64,000 nucleotides of DNA from Derxia lacustris (GTDB taxonomy: Bacteria > Pseudomonadota > Gammaproteobacteria > Burkholderiales > Burkholderiaceae_E), in assembly GCF_002105195.1 (NCBI RefSeq), contig NZ_MUHU01000011.1, positions 1 to 64,000 on the forward strand, read 5' to 3'. The number at the start of each line of letters is the position of its first letter. The stretch's first letter is position 1. This document shows, piece after piece, positions 10,534 to 18,578 of the stretch. A program made the translations under genes and the position numbers. The notes beneath the pieces are model-generated. The model was not told where the DNA came from, did no database searches, and was given only the letters and a program-made list of their open reading frames with translations.

Positions 10534-12355
10534 CCCCGGATATTTCATTACCAGACGTTCGGAGTTTGATGCGCTCCGCTTGCAGCTCACGAAACTGGGT
10601 CATGTCCATGCCCGCTCCTTGCGCAATGAGCTGCTGGATTTCCGCCTCGACCCGGTTCAGCCTCAGGCGCGCGAGGCCTTGCGCAAGTTCCGTGCGCGCC
10701 GGCGCGAGTTCGGCATCGTCCTCGGGTGAATCCTGACTCGGCTCAATCCCGGCGGCGGGCGCGGCCGGCAATTCGGCATCGACCGCTGCGCGCAACTCGG
10801 CCGGCGGGTCGAACTGCTGAAGCTGCGCATGCAGCATCGCCGTCGTCACCGCGCCCTCGCCGGCACGCGCCAGCTGGATGAGCAGCCGCAGCGATTCCTC
10901 GAGCGGACTGCCCGCCAGCAGCACCGCTTCGTCGTCCGGCGCGAGTTCGCGCGCCAGCACCGGATGGCGCGCGAGCCGGCGCAGCAAGTTCTGTTCGAGC
11001 GAGGCGACGGCTGCGCGCGCGGCCTTGGGCGGCGCCGGCCGCTGCGACCAGCGCGACACGCCCAGCGCCTTCATCGCCGCGCCGGTGTCGATCTGCGCCA
11101 GCCGCGCCAGCTCGTTGCCCAGCTGCGTGCGCAGCGCCGCGCCCGCCACCTGGCCGATGAGCGGCTTGGCGCTCGACATCAGCCGCGACCGCCCTTCGGC
11201 GGTGCGCAGATCGCAATCGGCGGCCAGCTCGTGCAGCAGGAAGGCCGACAGCGGCATCGCGCTCGCCACCTCAGCCTCGAAGGCGGCGGCGCCGCGCTCG
11301 CGCACGAAGCTGTCCGGATCGTGCTCGGGCGGCAGGAACAGGAAGGACAGCAACTTGTCGTCGCCGGCATGCGGCAGGCTCGCCTCCAGCGCGCGCCAGG
11401 CCGCCTTGCGACCGGCCTTGTCGCCGTCGAAGCTGAACACCACGCGGTCGATCTGACGCAGCAGCTTCTGCACATGCACCGGCGTGCAGGCGGTGCCGAG
11501 CGTGGCCACCGCATTGCCGAAGCCGCTTTGCGCCAGCGCCACCACGTCCATGTAACCCTCGACCACCAGCGCATAACCGCGCTCGCGGATCGCCTCGCGC
11601 GCCTCGAACAGCCCGTACAGCTCATTGCCCTTCTGGAACACCGGCGTCTCGGGCGAGTTGAGGTACTTGGGCTCGCCCTTGCCGATCACGCGTCCGCCAA
11701 AGCCGATGACCGCGCCGCGCGGATTGCGGATCGGGAACATCACGCGGTCGCGGAAACGGTCGTAATGCTTCGCCTTGGCGCCGTCCTCGGCCTCCTTGTC
11801 GATCACGAGGCCGGCGGTGATGAGCTCGGGCGCGTCGTAATTGTCGAAGGCGGCGCGCAGGCCATCCCAGGCGTCGGGCGCATAACCCAGGCCGAATCGT
11901 TTCGCGATTTCGCCGGTGAGTCCGCGTTGGCGCAGGTAATCGATGGCTTTCGGGCTGGCGCGCAATTGCTTCTTGTAAAAGTCGGCCGCGCGGCCGAGAA
12001 AGTCGGTGAGCGAAACCGATTCGGACTTTCGGCGCGCAATTTCGGCCGGCGGCAATCCGCCGTCCTCGCGCACCACCTGCATGCCCACGCGGCCGGCCAG
12101 ATCCTCGACCGCTTCAGGAAAGGTGAGCCCGCTGTATTCCATGACGAAGCCAAGCGCGCTGCCGTGCGCCCCGCAGCCGAAGCAGTGATAGAACTGCTTG
12201 GTCGGGCTCACGGTGAAGCTCGGGCTCTTCTCGGCATGGAAGGGGCACAGGCCGGAGAAATTGGCGCCGCCCTTGCGCAGCTTCACGTAGCCGCCGATCA
12301 CGTCGACGATATCGACGCGGTCGAGCAGATCGGCGATGAAGCTTTGCGAAATCAT
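10529..12355 (-). CDS. dnaG: DNA primase
   Basis: Synthesises RNA primers at the replication fork with DnaB helicase. 608 aa, normal length. The N-terminal zinc-binding domain shows CPFHAEKSPSF and HCFGCGAHG (about residues 38-65). The catalytic RNAP-basal and Toprim regions follow, with VIGFGGRVI and YLNSPETPVF, then VEGYMDVVALAQSG (about 262-275) and the SFDGDKAGRKAA Toprim Asp pair (about 305-316). The C-terminal DnaB-interaction region is variable and rich in Ala and Glu. It lies between yqeY and rpoD as in many betaproteobacteria. Confidence 0.96.
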   Translation of the reverse strand: MISQSFIADLLDRVDIVDVIGGYVKLRKGGANFSGLCPFHAEKSPSFTVSPTKQFYHCFGCGAHGSALGFVMEYSGLTFPEAVEDLAGRVGMQVVREDGGLPPAEIARRKSESVSLTDFLGRAADFYKKQLRASPKAIDYLRQRGLTGEIAKRFGLGYAPDAWDGLRAAFDNYDAPELITAGLVIDKEAEDGAKAKHYDRFRDRVMFPIRNPRGAVIGFGGRVIGKGEPKYLNSPETPVFQKGNELYGLFEAREAIRERGYALVVEGYMDVVALAQSGFGNAVATLGTACTPVHVQKLLRQIDRVVFSFDGDKAGRKAAWRALEASLPHAGDDKLLSFLFLPPEHDPDSFVRERGAAAFEAEVASAMPLSAFLLHELAADCDLRTAEGRSRLMSSAKPLIGQVAGAALRTQLGNELARLAQIDTGAAMKALGVSRWSQRPAPPKAARAAVASLEQNLLRRLARHPVLARELAPDDEAVLLAGSPLEESLRLLIQLARAGEGAVTTAMLHAQLQQFDPPAELRAAVDAELPAAPAAGIEPSQDSPEDDAELAPARTELAQGLARLRLNRVEAEIQQLIAQGAGMDMTQFRELQAERIKLRTSGNEISGA

Positions 12356-12422
12356 CGGCGGACGTGAGAAGGCGGTTGGACGGGCACCGGCAGCCGCAGC
12401 GCGCGGATGCCGGCGGTGGCGA

Positions 12423-12872
12423 TCAGCGTGGCGCCAGCGCCTGCTTGACCTTGGTCGACACGAGCGTCATGTCGGCCTTGCCGGCGAGCTCAGCCTTGAG
12501 CAGGCCCATGACCTTGCCCATGTCCTGCGGGCCGGCGGCGCCCGCCTGCGCGATGGCCGCCGCGACGCGCGTCTCGATCTCCTCGGCCGACAGCTGCGCC
12601 GGCTGATAGGCCGACAGCACGCCCAGCTCGAAGCGCTCCTTGTCGGCGAGGTCGACCCGACCGCCCGCCTCGAACTGCGTGATCGAGTCCTTGCGCTGCT
12701 TGATCATCTTTTCGACGATCGCCAGCACGACGGCGTCGGTGATTTCCACGCGCTCGTCGACTTCCTTCTGCTTCATCGCGGCCGTGAGCAGGCGGATGGC
12801 CGACAGCTTTTCGCTGTCCTTGGCCCGCATCGCCGCCTTCATGTCCTCGGTGATCTGTTCCTTGAGACCCAT
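12423..12872 (-). CDS. yqeY: GatB/YqeY domain protein
   Basis: Small (149 aa) soluble protein with the all-alpha YqeY fold that resembles the tail domain of GatB amidotransferases. The exact role is not established, though a link to tRNA or translation is often assumed. Visible features: MGLKEQITEDMKAAMRAKD at the N-terminus, LSAIRLLTAAMKQKEVDER, and the C-terminal GKVMGLLKAELAGKADM. It sits between rpsU and dnaG, its usual place, and is separated from rpsU by a hairpin. Confidence 0.93.
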   Translation of the reverse strand: MGLKEQITEDMKAAMRAKDSEKLSAIRLLTAAMKQKEVDERVEITDAVVLAIVEKMIKQRKDSITQFEAGGRVDLADKERFELGVLSAYQPAQLSAEEIETRVAAAIAQAGAAGPQDMGKVMGLLKAELAGKADMTLVSTKVKQALAPR

Positions 12873-12892
12873 TGCAAGACTCCAAATGCGAA

Positions 12893-12921
12893 AGCCCGCG
12901 GTGGCGATGCCAGCGCGGGCT
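12893..12921 (-). terminator. Hairpin between rpsU and yqeY
   Basis: AGCCCGCG (12893-12900) pairs with CGCGGGCT (12914-12921). On the minus strand it is followed by TTCGCATTT. The position right after rpsU matches the partial terminator that in enterobacteria lowers dnaG expression relative to rpsU; here the same role is inferred. Confidence 0.55.
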
Positions 12922-12968
12922 CAGACCGGGTTGCCGCAAGCGCCGCAACCGTCAAACGAACCGCTCGA

Positions 12969-13181
12969 TCAGTAGAGCTTCTTCGGCAGCATCTGGCTGC
13001 GCAGGCGCTTGTAGTGGCGCTTGACCGCAGCTGCCAGCTTGCGCTTGCGCTCGGCCGTCGGCTTTTCGTAGAACTCGCGGGCGCGCAGTTCGGTCAGCAG
13101 GCCGGTCTTTTCGATGGTGCGCTTGAAACGGCGAAGAGCAACTTCAAACGGCTCGTTTTCCTTGACTTTAACGGTAGGCAT
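12969..13181 (-). CDS. rpsU: 30S ribosomal protein S21
   Basis: 70 aa, exactly the family size, beginning [20 protein letters not shown] and ending [10 protein letters not shown]. Basic throughout, with the typical [19 protein letters not shown] centre. S21 binds the 30S platform near the anti-Shine-Dalgarno helix and helps initiation. First gene of the rpsU-yqeY-dnaG-rpoD block. No strong Shine-Dalgarno is seen ahead of the ATG, in keeping with reports that S21 translation is self-controlled in some bacteria. Confidence 0.97.
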   Translation of the reverse strand: MPTVKVKENEPFEVALRRFKRTIEKTGLLTELRAREFYEKPTAERKRKLAAAVKRHYKRLRSQMLPKKLY

Positions 13182-13244
13182 GTGTCGTGGCTTTGTTCCG
13201 GATAATGCCGCGAGTGGTGCCCAGCGGCCATGAGTAAGCCCGCG

Positions 13245-13274
13245 AGTGTATTGCGTTTCCGAATCGATGGTCAA
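13245..13274 (-). promoter_or_regulatory. Sigma-70 promoter of rpsU
   Basis: Minus strand: TTGACC (13269-13274), an 18-bp spacer and TACACT (13245-13250). The predicted start is near 13238, giving a 5' leader of about 57 nt before rpsU. Confidence 0.6.
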
Positions 13275-13327
13275 GAAATCGTCCCTTGACGCAGTTGCGG
13301 CCGATAAATAGGCCGGCAATTCGGCAT

Positions 13328-14572
13328 TCATGCCGAAATGGCCATTCCGGCGGCGACGCCACTGGCCCAGGCCCACTGGAAGTTGTAACCGCCGAGCCAG
13401 CCGGTCACATCGACGACTTCGCCAACGAAATGCAGGCCGGGAATGCGGCGCGATTCCATGCTGGCCTGCGACAGCTCGCGCGTATCGACGCCGCCGAGCG
13501 CGACTTCGGCCTTGCGCCAGCCTTCGCTGCCGTCGGGCGTGAGGGTCCAGGACGAGAGCCGCGCCGCGACATCGCGCAGCAGGCTGTCGGCGCATTCGGC
13601 GAGGCGGCGGTCGCCGGCGATGGCGGCGCGGTCGAGCCAGGTGTCGGTGAGGCGGCGCGGCAGCCATTCGGCGAGCGCGGGGCCGAGGCGCCGGGCCGAT
13701 TCGCGCTTGAGGGCGAGCAGCTCGGTCGCGGCGTCGCGCGTCGGGACGAGGTCGATGGCGAGCGCGTCGCCGTGGCGCCAGTAGCTCGAAATCTGGAGCA
13801 CGGCCGGCCCGGACAGGCCGCGATGCGTGAACAGCAGGTCTTCGGTGAAATGCCCGTCGCCGCAGGCAATGCCGACTTCGCAGGCGATGCCGGCGAGCCC
13901 GGCAAACGGCCGCCATTCCTCGGCGCTGAAGGTGAGCGGGACCAGCGCCGGACGCGGATCGACGACCTTGAGGCCGAAGCCGCGCGCGATGCGGTAGCCG
14001 AAGTCGGTGGCGCCGATCTTGGGAATCGACGGCCCGCCGGTGGCGACGACGACGCGCGGCGCGCGGAACTCGCCGGCATCGGTGGCGACGATGAAGCGCG
14101 CGCCGGCGGCGGGCGCGTGCGTGTTGCCGGATGCGGCGCCCGCCGCTTCGGCGCCGGCGGCCTCGCGCCGCACCTCGGCCACGCGCACGCCCATGCGCCG
14201 ATCCACGCCGCCGGCCGCGCATTCGGCGTCGAGCATGGCGATGATTTCCTCGCTGCTGCCGTCGCAGAACAGCTGGCCGCGATGCTTTTCATGGAAGCCG
14301 ATGCGGTGCCGCTTCATCAGCGCGATGAAATCGGCCGGCGTGTAGCGCGCCAGCGCCGAGCGCGCGAAGTGCGGGTTTTGCGACAGGTAGTTGCCCGGCC
14401 CGGCGCCCAGGTTGGTGAAATTGCAGCGTCCGCCGCCCGAGATGCGGATCTTCTCGGCGAGCTTGCCGGCGTGGTCGAGCAGCAGCACGCGCGCGCCGCG
14501 CTGGCCGGCGACGGCGGCGCACATGAGGCCGGCCGCGCCGGCGCCGATGACGATGGCGTCGAAGTCGTTCAT
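13328..14572 (-). CDS. BaiN/YhiN (HI0933) family FAD-dependent oxidoreductase
   Basis: 414 aa flavoprotein. N-terminal FAD-binding Rossmann motif [12 protein letters not shown] (about residues 8-19), then [11 protein letters not shown] (about 44-54), diagnostic for this family, a second [14 protein letters not shown] motif (about 174-187), and a C-terminal FAD-contact block [23 protein letters not shown]. Members reduce varied substrates and the physiological substrate of the proteobacterial branch is not known. Its ATG overlaps the stop of the upstream FUSC gene by 4 bp, so it is translationally coupled to it. The insert around 140-160 is Ala/Gly-rich and variable. Confidence 0.9.
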   Translation of the reverse strand: MNDFDAIVIGAGAAGLMCAAVAGQRGARVLLLDHAGKLAEKIRISGGGRCNFTNLGAGPGNYLSQNPHFARSALARYTPADFIALMKRHRIGFHEKHRGQLFCDGSSEEIIAMLDAECAAGGVDRRMGVRVAEVRREAAGAEAAGAASGNTHAPAAGARFIVATDAGEFRAPRVVVATGGPSIPKIGATDFGYRIARGFGLKVVDPRPALVPLTFSAEEWRPFAGLAGIACEVGIACGDGHFTEDLLFTHRGLSGPAVLQISSYWRHGDALAIDLVPTRDAATELLALKRESARRLGPALAEWLPRRLTDTWLDRAAIAGDRRLAECADSLLRDVAARLSSWTLTPDGSEGWRKAEVALGGVDTRELSQASMESRRIPGLHFVGEVVDVTGWLGGYNFQWAWASGVAAGMAISA

Positions 14573-16743
14573 GCGGCCACCGTGGCGGTCGAGGGCGCGT
14601 CGCAGCGATGCGCGGCCAGCTCGCCGGCGCGGACGGTGACGCGGCGCGCGAAATCGAGCACCGCGTCGAGGCGCTCGACGAGCGCGGCCTGCTCGGGCGT
14701 GAGCGCGGCAGACGGCGCGACGGCGGGCGGCGCTGGCGGCAGCGCAGCAGCCGCAGACGACGCTCCCGCATCGATCACCCGCTCTGCCTCGCCGAGCAGC
14801 GCCGCGACCGACTGGCGCGCCGCCTCCAGCGCGCGCCCGGCAAACACCGGATCGACCGCCGCGCCCTGCTCGCGCAGCAGCACCCGCGTCGCCGCCAGTT
14901 GCGACGCCAGCGCGTAGTGCGCCGCGAGCAGATTGTTGAGCGGCAGCACCGGCCGCTTGCGCGCATCCGGCTCCACGAGCATGCCGCGCAGCGCGGTCGC
15001 AAACGCCGCGATCGCCTCCTGCATGCGCCGCCGCGCCAGACCGTAGCCGCCCGACGTCGGTGCCAGCGCCAGCGCCTGCTCGGCATAGCCCTGCATCGCG
15101 CGCACCAGCGCCCTGGCCTGGCCCGGCATGCTTTCCGAGGTCCAGCTCGGCAGCATGAAGCTGAAGACATGCGCCAGCGCCGCGCCGATCAGCGTGTCGA
15201 CAATCCGCTCGCCGACCAGCGACGGCTGGCCCGGATCGAGCAGATGCAGTTGCAGCAGCCCGACCACGCAGGCCGCCACCGAGGTGAAGCGGTAGTTGAC
15301 GGTCGCAAACGCATGCGCCACCGCCAGCGCCAGAAACAGCACCGCGATGATCGGCTCGGGCTCATGCACGTACTTGAGCAGCAGCCCGGCCAGCGCACAG
15401 CCGATGAGATTGCCCACCACCCGGTCGTTGCGCCGCTTGAGCGTGACCGAATAGTTGGCCCGCATGATTACGGCGATGGTCAGCAGAATCCATTGGCCGT
15501 GCGACGCGTAATGCAGGTTCTGCGCGATCACATAACCGGCGCCCATCGCGAAGGTGGTGCGGATCGCATGGCGCAGCACCGGCGATTCGAGCCGGAACTG
15601 CGCCGTCAGCACGCGCAGCCCCCAGCCCGAGCGCGACAGAAAGGGCCGCAGATTGAGCGTCGGCGACAGGTCGGCCAGCGAGCCCGGCCGCTCGACCAGC
15701 CCGCGCAGCGCCTCGGTCTGGTCGACCACGCTCAGCACGCGCCGATAGCTGCCGCGCGCGATCTCCAGCTCCTCGCTGCCTTCGAGCGCGTCGTCCTCGG
15801 CCAGCCGGCGCAGCTCGTGCGCAATGGCAAAGCGCTCGGCGCGGTAGTTGACGGCGCGGCGCGGCGCGATGTCGTTGAGCAGCGACCAGGCCAACTCGTC
15901 GATGTCGGCGGCGGACTTGCGCACCAGATCGCGCAGAAACATCAGCAGATCCGAGCCGGCGTAATTGCGCCGCAGCCGGTCGTAATCGGTCTGGCTGGCG
16001 ATGGCGTATTCCGACAGCTCGACCGCCGCCAGCAGCACCGACGCGAGCCGCGCGCCGCGGTCGTCGCGGATGTCGCGGAAGACGAAATCGCGCGCCATCT
16101 GGAGCTGGTCGGTCAGCCGCGCCTGCTGGGCGATGAGCGCGTCGTAGACCGCGTCGAGCGCGAGCTCGCTGTCGAACAGATCGGCCTTGCAGCGCAGATA
16201 GCTGGCGAATTCATTCAGGCATTCGGCCAGCGCCTGCTGCTTGGTGCGCAGCGCCAGCAGCCGCGCCACGCCGAGCGCATAGCCCGAATAGACCACGCCG
16301 CCGGCCATCATCAGCAAGGTGTGGCGCAGTACCTCGGCCGGCGTTTCGGTGCCGATGCCGATGGTCAGCACGATCATGAAGAAGCCGGCAAAGCTCACCG
16401 GCAGAGCCTTGCGGCCGTAGGCGGTCAGCATCGAGATGAAGAAGCTGAGCGCGAGCAGCGCCGGCCCGAGCGTGGCCGGATTGGCCATGCCGAAGCCGGC
16501 GAACAGCGCCGCCAGCGTCATCACGCCGAGCGCGGCGCCCAGCTCATTGAGCTTGTTGCGCACCGGGCTCGGCGTGTCGGCAAAGCTCAGGCAGATGGCG
16601 CCGCTGCCGAGCGAGACGGCGGTGGCGTAGTCGAAGGCCCACCACGCAAGCAGGCCGAGCGCAACGACGCCGAAGGCGGCGCCGAGCCCGTTGAAGGCGT
16701 AGTGGCTGAGAACGTAGCGGGCGAGTGCGGGGCGGACTTCCAT
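14569..16743 (-). CDS. FUSC/YccS-family inner membrane protein
   Basis: 724 aa membrane protein with two clusters of hydrophobic helices, about residues 15-190 and 390-515, separated by a long soluble helical region, and a cytoplasmic C-terminal tail. This is the YccS/YhfK/aromatic acid exporter layout. FIRTTFAMGAGYVIAQ-like sequence in the second half (here IRTTFAMGAGYVIAQNL) and LLTIAVIMRANYSVTLKRR match the conserved FUSC block. Family members export aromatic acids or related compounds, but the substrate here is unknown. It overlaps the flavoprotein gene by ATGA. Confidence 0.88.
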   Translation of the reverse strand: MEVRPALARYVLSHYAFNGLGAAFGVVALGLLAWWAFDYATAVSLGSGAICLSFADTPSPVRNKLNELGAALGVMTLAALFAGFGMANPATLGPALLALSFFISMLTAYGRKALPVSFAGFFMIVLTIGIGTETPAEVLRHTLLMMAGGVVYSGYALGVARLLALRTKQQALAECLNEFASYLRCKADLFDSELALDAVYDALIAQQARLTDQLQMARDFVFRDIRDDRGARLASVLLAAVELSEYAIASQTDYDRLRRNYAGSDLLMFLRDLVRKSAADIDELAWSLLNDIAPRRAVNYRAERFAIAHELRRLAEDDALEGSEELEIARGSYRRVLSVVDQTEALRGLVERPGSLADLSPTLNLRPFLSRSGWGLRVLTAQFRLESPVLRHAIRTTFAMGAGYVIAQNLHYASHGQWILLTIAVIMRANYSVTLKRRNDRVVGNLIGCALAGLLLKYVHEPEPIIAVLFLALAVAHAFATVNYRFTSVAACVVGLLQLHLLDPGQPSLVGERIVDTLIGAALAHVFSFMLPSWTSESMPGQARALVRAMQGYAEQALALAPTSGGYGLARRRMQEAIAAFATALRGMLVEPDARKRPVLPLNNLLAAHYALASQLAATRVLLREQGAAVDPVFAGRALEAARQSVAALLGEAERVIDAGASSAAAALPPAPPAVAPSAALTPEQAALVERLDAVLDFARRVTVRAGELAAHRCDAPSTATVAA

Positions 16744-16756
16744 CCGCCCGATTGTC

Positions 16757-17548
16757 TCAGCCCTCGCAGCGGGCGCGTGTGTCGCCGACCAGCGCGTCGA
16801 GGGCGTCGGCGGCGGCCAGCGCCACGACCTCGCCTATCACGATGACCGACGGGCTCGCCATGCCGTGCGCGGCGATGTCGTCGGCGAGCCGATCCAGCTG
16901 CGTGACCAGCCGGCGCTGATCGGCGCGGGTGCCGTTCTGCACCACGGCCACCGGCATGTCGGCACGCATGCCGCCGTCGATCAGCGCCGCCGCGATGTGA
17001 CGCGCGCGCGCCATGCCCATGTAGACCACGAGCGTGAGCCGCGAGCGCGCGAGCGCCGCCCAGTCCGGCCCCTCGCCGTCCTTCTTGCTGTGGCCGGTGA
17101 CGAAGGCCACGCCCTGCGCATGGTCGCGGTGCGTGACCGGAATGCCGGCCGCACTCGCCGCGCCGACGCCGCTGGTGATGCCCGGAATCACTTCCACCGC
17201 GATGCCCATCGCGCGCAGGTGGGCGCATTCCTCGCCACCACGGCCGAACACGAAGGGGTCGCCGCCCTTCACGCGCACCACGGTGCGGCCGGCGCGCGCC
17301 TCGGCGAACATCAGCCGCTCGATGAATTCCTGCGGCGTCGATTCGCAGCCGCCGCGCTTGCCCACGCCCACCATGCGTGCGTCGGGCCGGGCGTGAATCA
17401 GGATGTCGGGATGGACCAGATCGTCGATGAGCAGCACGTCGGCCTCGCCGATGGCGCGCGCGGCCTTGAGCGTGAGCAGCTCGGGATCGCCAGGGCCGGC
17501 GCCGACGAGGATGACGCGACCGACGGTGCGAGTGGTGGGAAGCTTCAT
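16757..17548 (-). CDS. cobA: Uroporphyrinogen-III C-methyltransferase (SUMT)
   Basis: Transfers two methyl groups from SAM to uroporphyrinogen III, giving precorrin-2, the precursor of sirohaem (and cobalamin). 263 aa; the start is fixed by the ATGA overlap with ybiB. Conserved motifs: VGAGPGDPELLTLKA (about residues 15-29), VRVKGGDPFVFGRGGEE (about 91-107), GITSGVGAASAAGIPVTHRD (about 124-143) and VVYMGMARA. It is a stand-alone methyltransferase without the CysG oxidase/chelatase domain, so another enzyme must finish sirohaem. It closes the nitrate cluster, where NirB needs sirohaem. Confidence 0.95.
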   Translation of the reverse strand: MKLPTTRTVGRVILVGAGPGDPELLTLKAARAIGEADVLLIDDLVHPDILIHARPDARMVGVGKRGGCESTPQEFIERLMFAEARAGRTVVRVKGGDPFVFGRGGEECAHLRAMGIAVEVIPGITSGVGAASAAGIPVTHRDHAQGVAFVTGHSKKDGEGPDWAALARSRLTLVVYMGMARARHIAAALIDGGMRADMPVAVVQNGTRADQRRLVTQLDRLADDIAAHGMASPSVIVIGEVVALAAADALDALVGDTRARCEG

Positions 17549-18543
17549 GCGGCGGATTCCTGGGAAACGGTTGGCGCGAGCGCGGCCAGCGCGGTGAAGA
17601 TGGCGTCGATCTGGGCCGCGATGGCCTCGGGTACGGGCGACTCGCCGGCCAGCACCGATTGCGTCCATTGCGCGGTGAGTGCGGCGTCGCGGTTCTCGGG
17701 CAGCTCGGTGCCGATGGCGGCCACGGCTTCGGGCTCGACCACGGTGCGGCAGACGCCGGCATGGAACCAGTCCATGCGCTGGGCGCGGCGCGCGTTGGCG
17801 ACCGGCTCGCCTTCGGTCGCGCGCATCAGCAGCACATCCTCGCCGCTGCGCTCGAAGCAGGTGCTCAGCAGCACCTGGTATTCGGGATGGGTATAGCTGG
17901 CCAGCCGCAGCGCCGGCACCGCGAAGGGCTGCAAAAGCTTGCACAGCGAATGGCTGGAGTTGCGCACGCCGAGCACCGGCCGCAGATCGAGGATGCCGGC
18001 AAGCTGCGGCGCGAGCACGCCGACCGGCACGAACAGCGGCTGGCGCGCGGCAACCGCTGCGGCCAGCGCGGCATCGAGCGCGGCGCGCTCGGTGGCGACC
18101 GGCAGCGCCATCGCATCGAAGATTTCGGCCGTGGTCACGCGGGCGCCGTGGGCCCGCGCGCCGGCCATCGGGTCGCGTGCCACGCCGTGCACCAGCACCG
18201 GCACGCCGCGCGCGGCGAGCAGGCCGGCCAGCAGCGGCACCAGATTGGCCATGTGGCGCGCGCCGTTGTAGCTGGGGATGACCACCGGCGCGGTCGCGCC
18301 CCTGGGGTCGGCGAGCAGGTCGAGGCTGGCGTGCGTGGCATCGAGGAAGCCGAGCAGCTCGTCGACCGATTCGCCCTTGATGCGCATGGCGAGCAGCACC
18401 GCGCCGAGTTCGAGATCGCCGATGTCGCGCGCCAGCACGGCGCGCCAGAGCGCTTGCGCCTGGGCCCGGTCGAGGCTGCGGGCGCCGTCCTTGCCGCGGC
18501 CGATTTCCTTGATGAGCGGGGCGCAGTTGAGTCGGTCGGTCAT
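17545..18543 (-). CDS. ybiB: YbiB-type DNA-binding protein of the anthranilate phosphoribosyltransferase fold
   Basis: 332 aa. The fold of TrpD-like phosphoribosyltransferases is indicated by LELGAVLLAMRIKGES and by PSYNGARHMANLVPLLAG. The diphosphate-binding motif of true TrpD enzymes is not intact, and E. coli YbiB is reported to bind nucleic acids rather than act as an enzyme. The start ATG at 18543 follows only a weak AAGAA. It overlaps cobA by 4 bp and follows nasA, so it is part of the nitrate assimilation operon, as often seen in betaproteobacteria. Its role there is unknown. Confidence 0.85.
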   Translation of the reverse strand: MTDRLNCAPLIKEIGRGKDGARSLDRAQAQALWRAVLARDIGDLELGAVLLAMRIKGESVDELLGFLDATHASLDLLADPRGATAPVVIPSYNGARHMANLVPLLAGLLAARGVPVLVHGVARDPMAGARAHGARVTTAEIFDAMALPVATERAALDAALAAAVAARQPLFVPVGVLAPQLAGILDLRPVLGVRNSSHSLCKLLQPFAVPALRLASYTHPEYQVLLSTCFERSGEDVLLMRATEGEPVANARRAQRMDWFHAGVCRTVVEPEAVAAIGTELPENRDAALTAQWTQSVLAGESPVPEAIAAQIDAIFTALAALAPTVSQESAA

Positions 18544-18578
18544 GGCGTGTTCTTGCGGATTCGGTGAATGGGGTCGGC

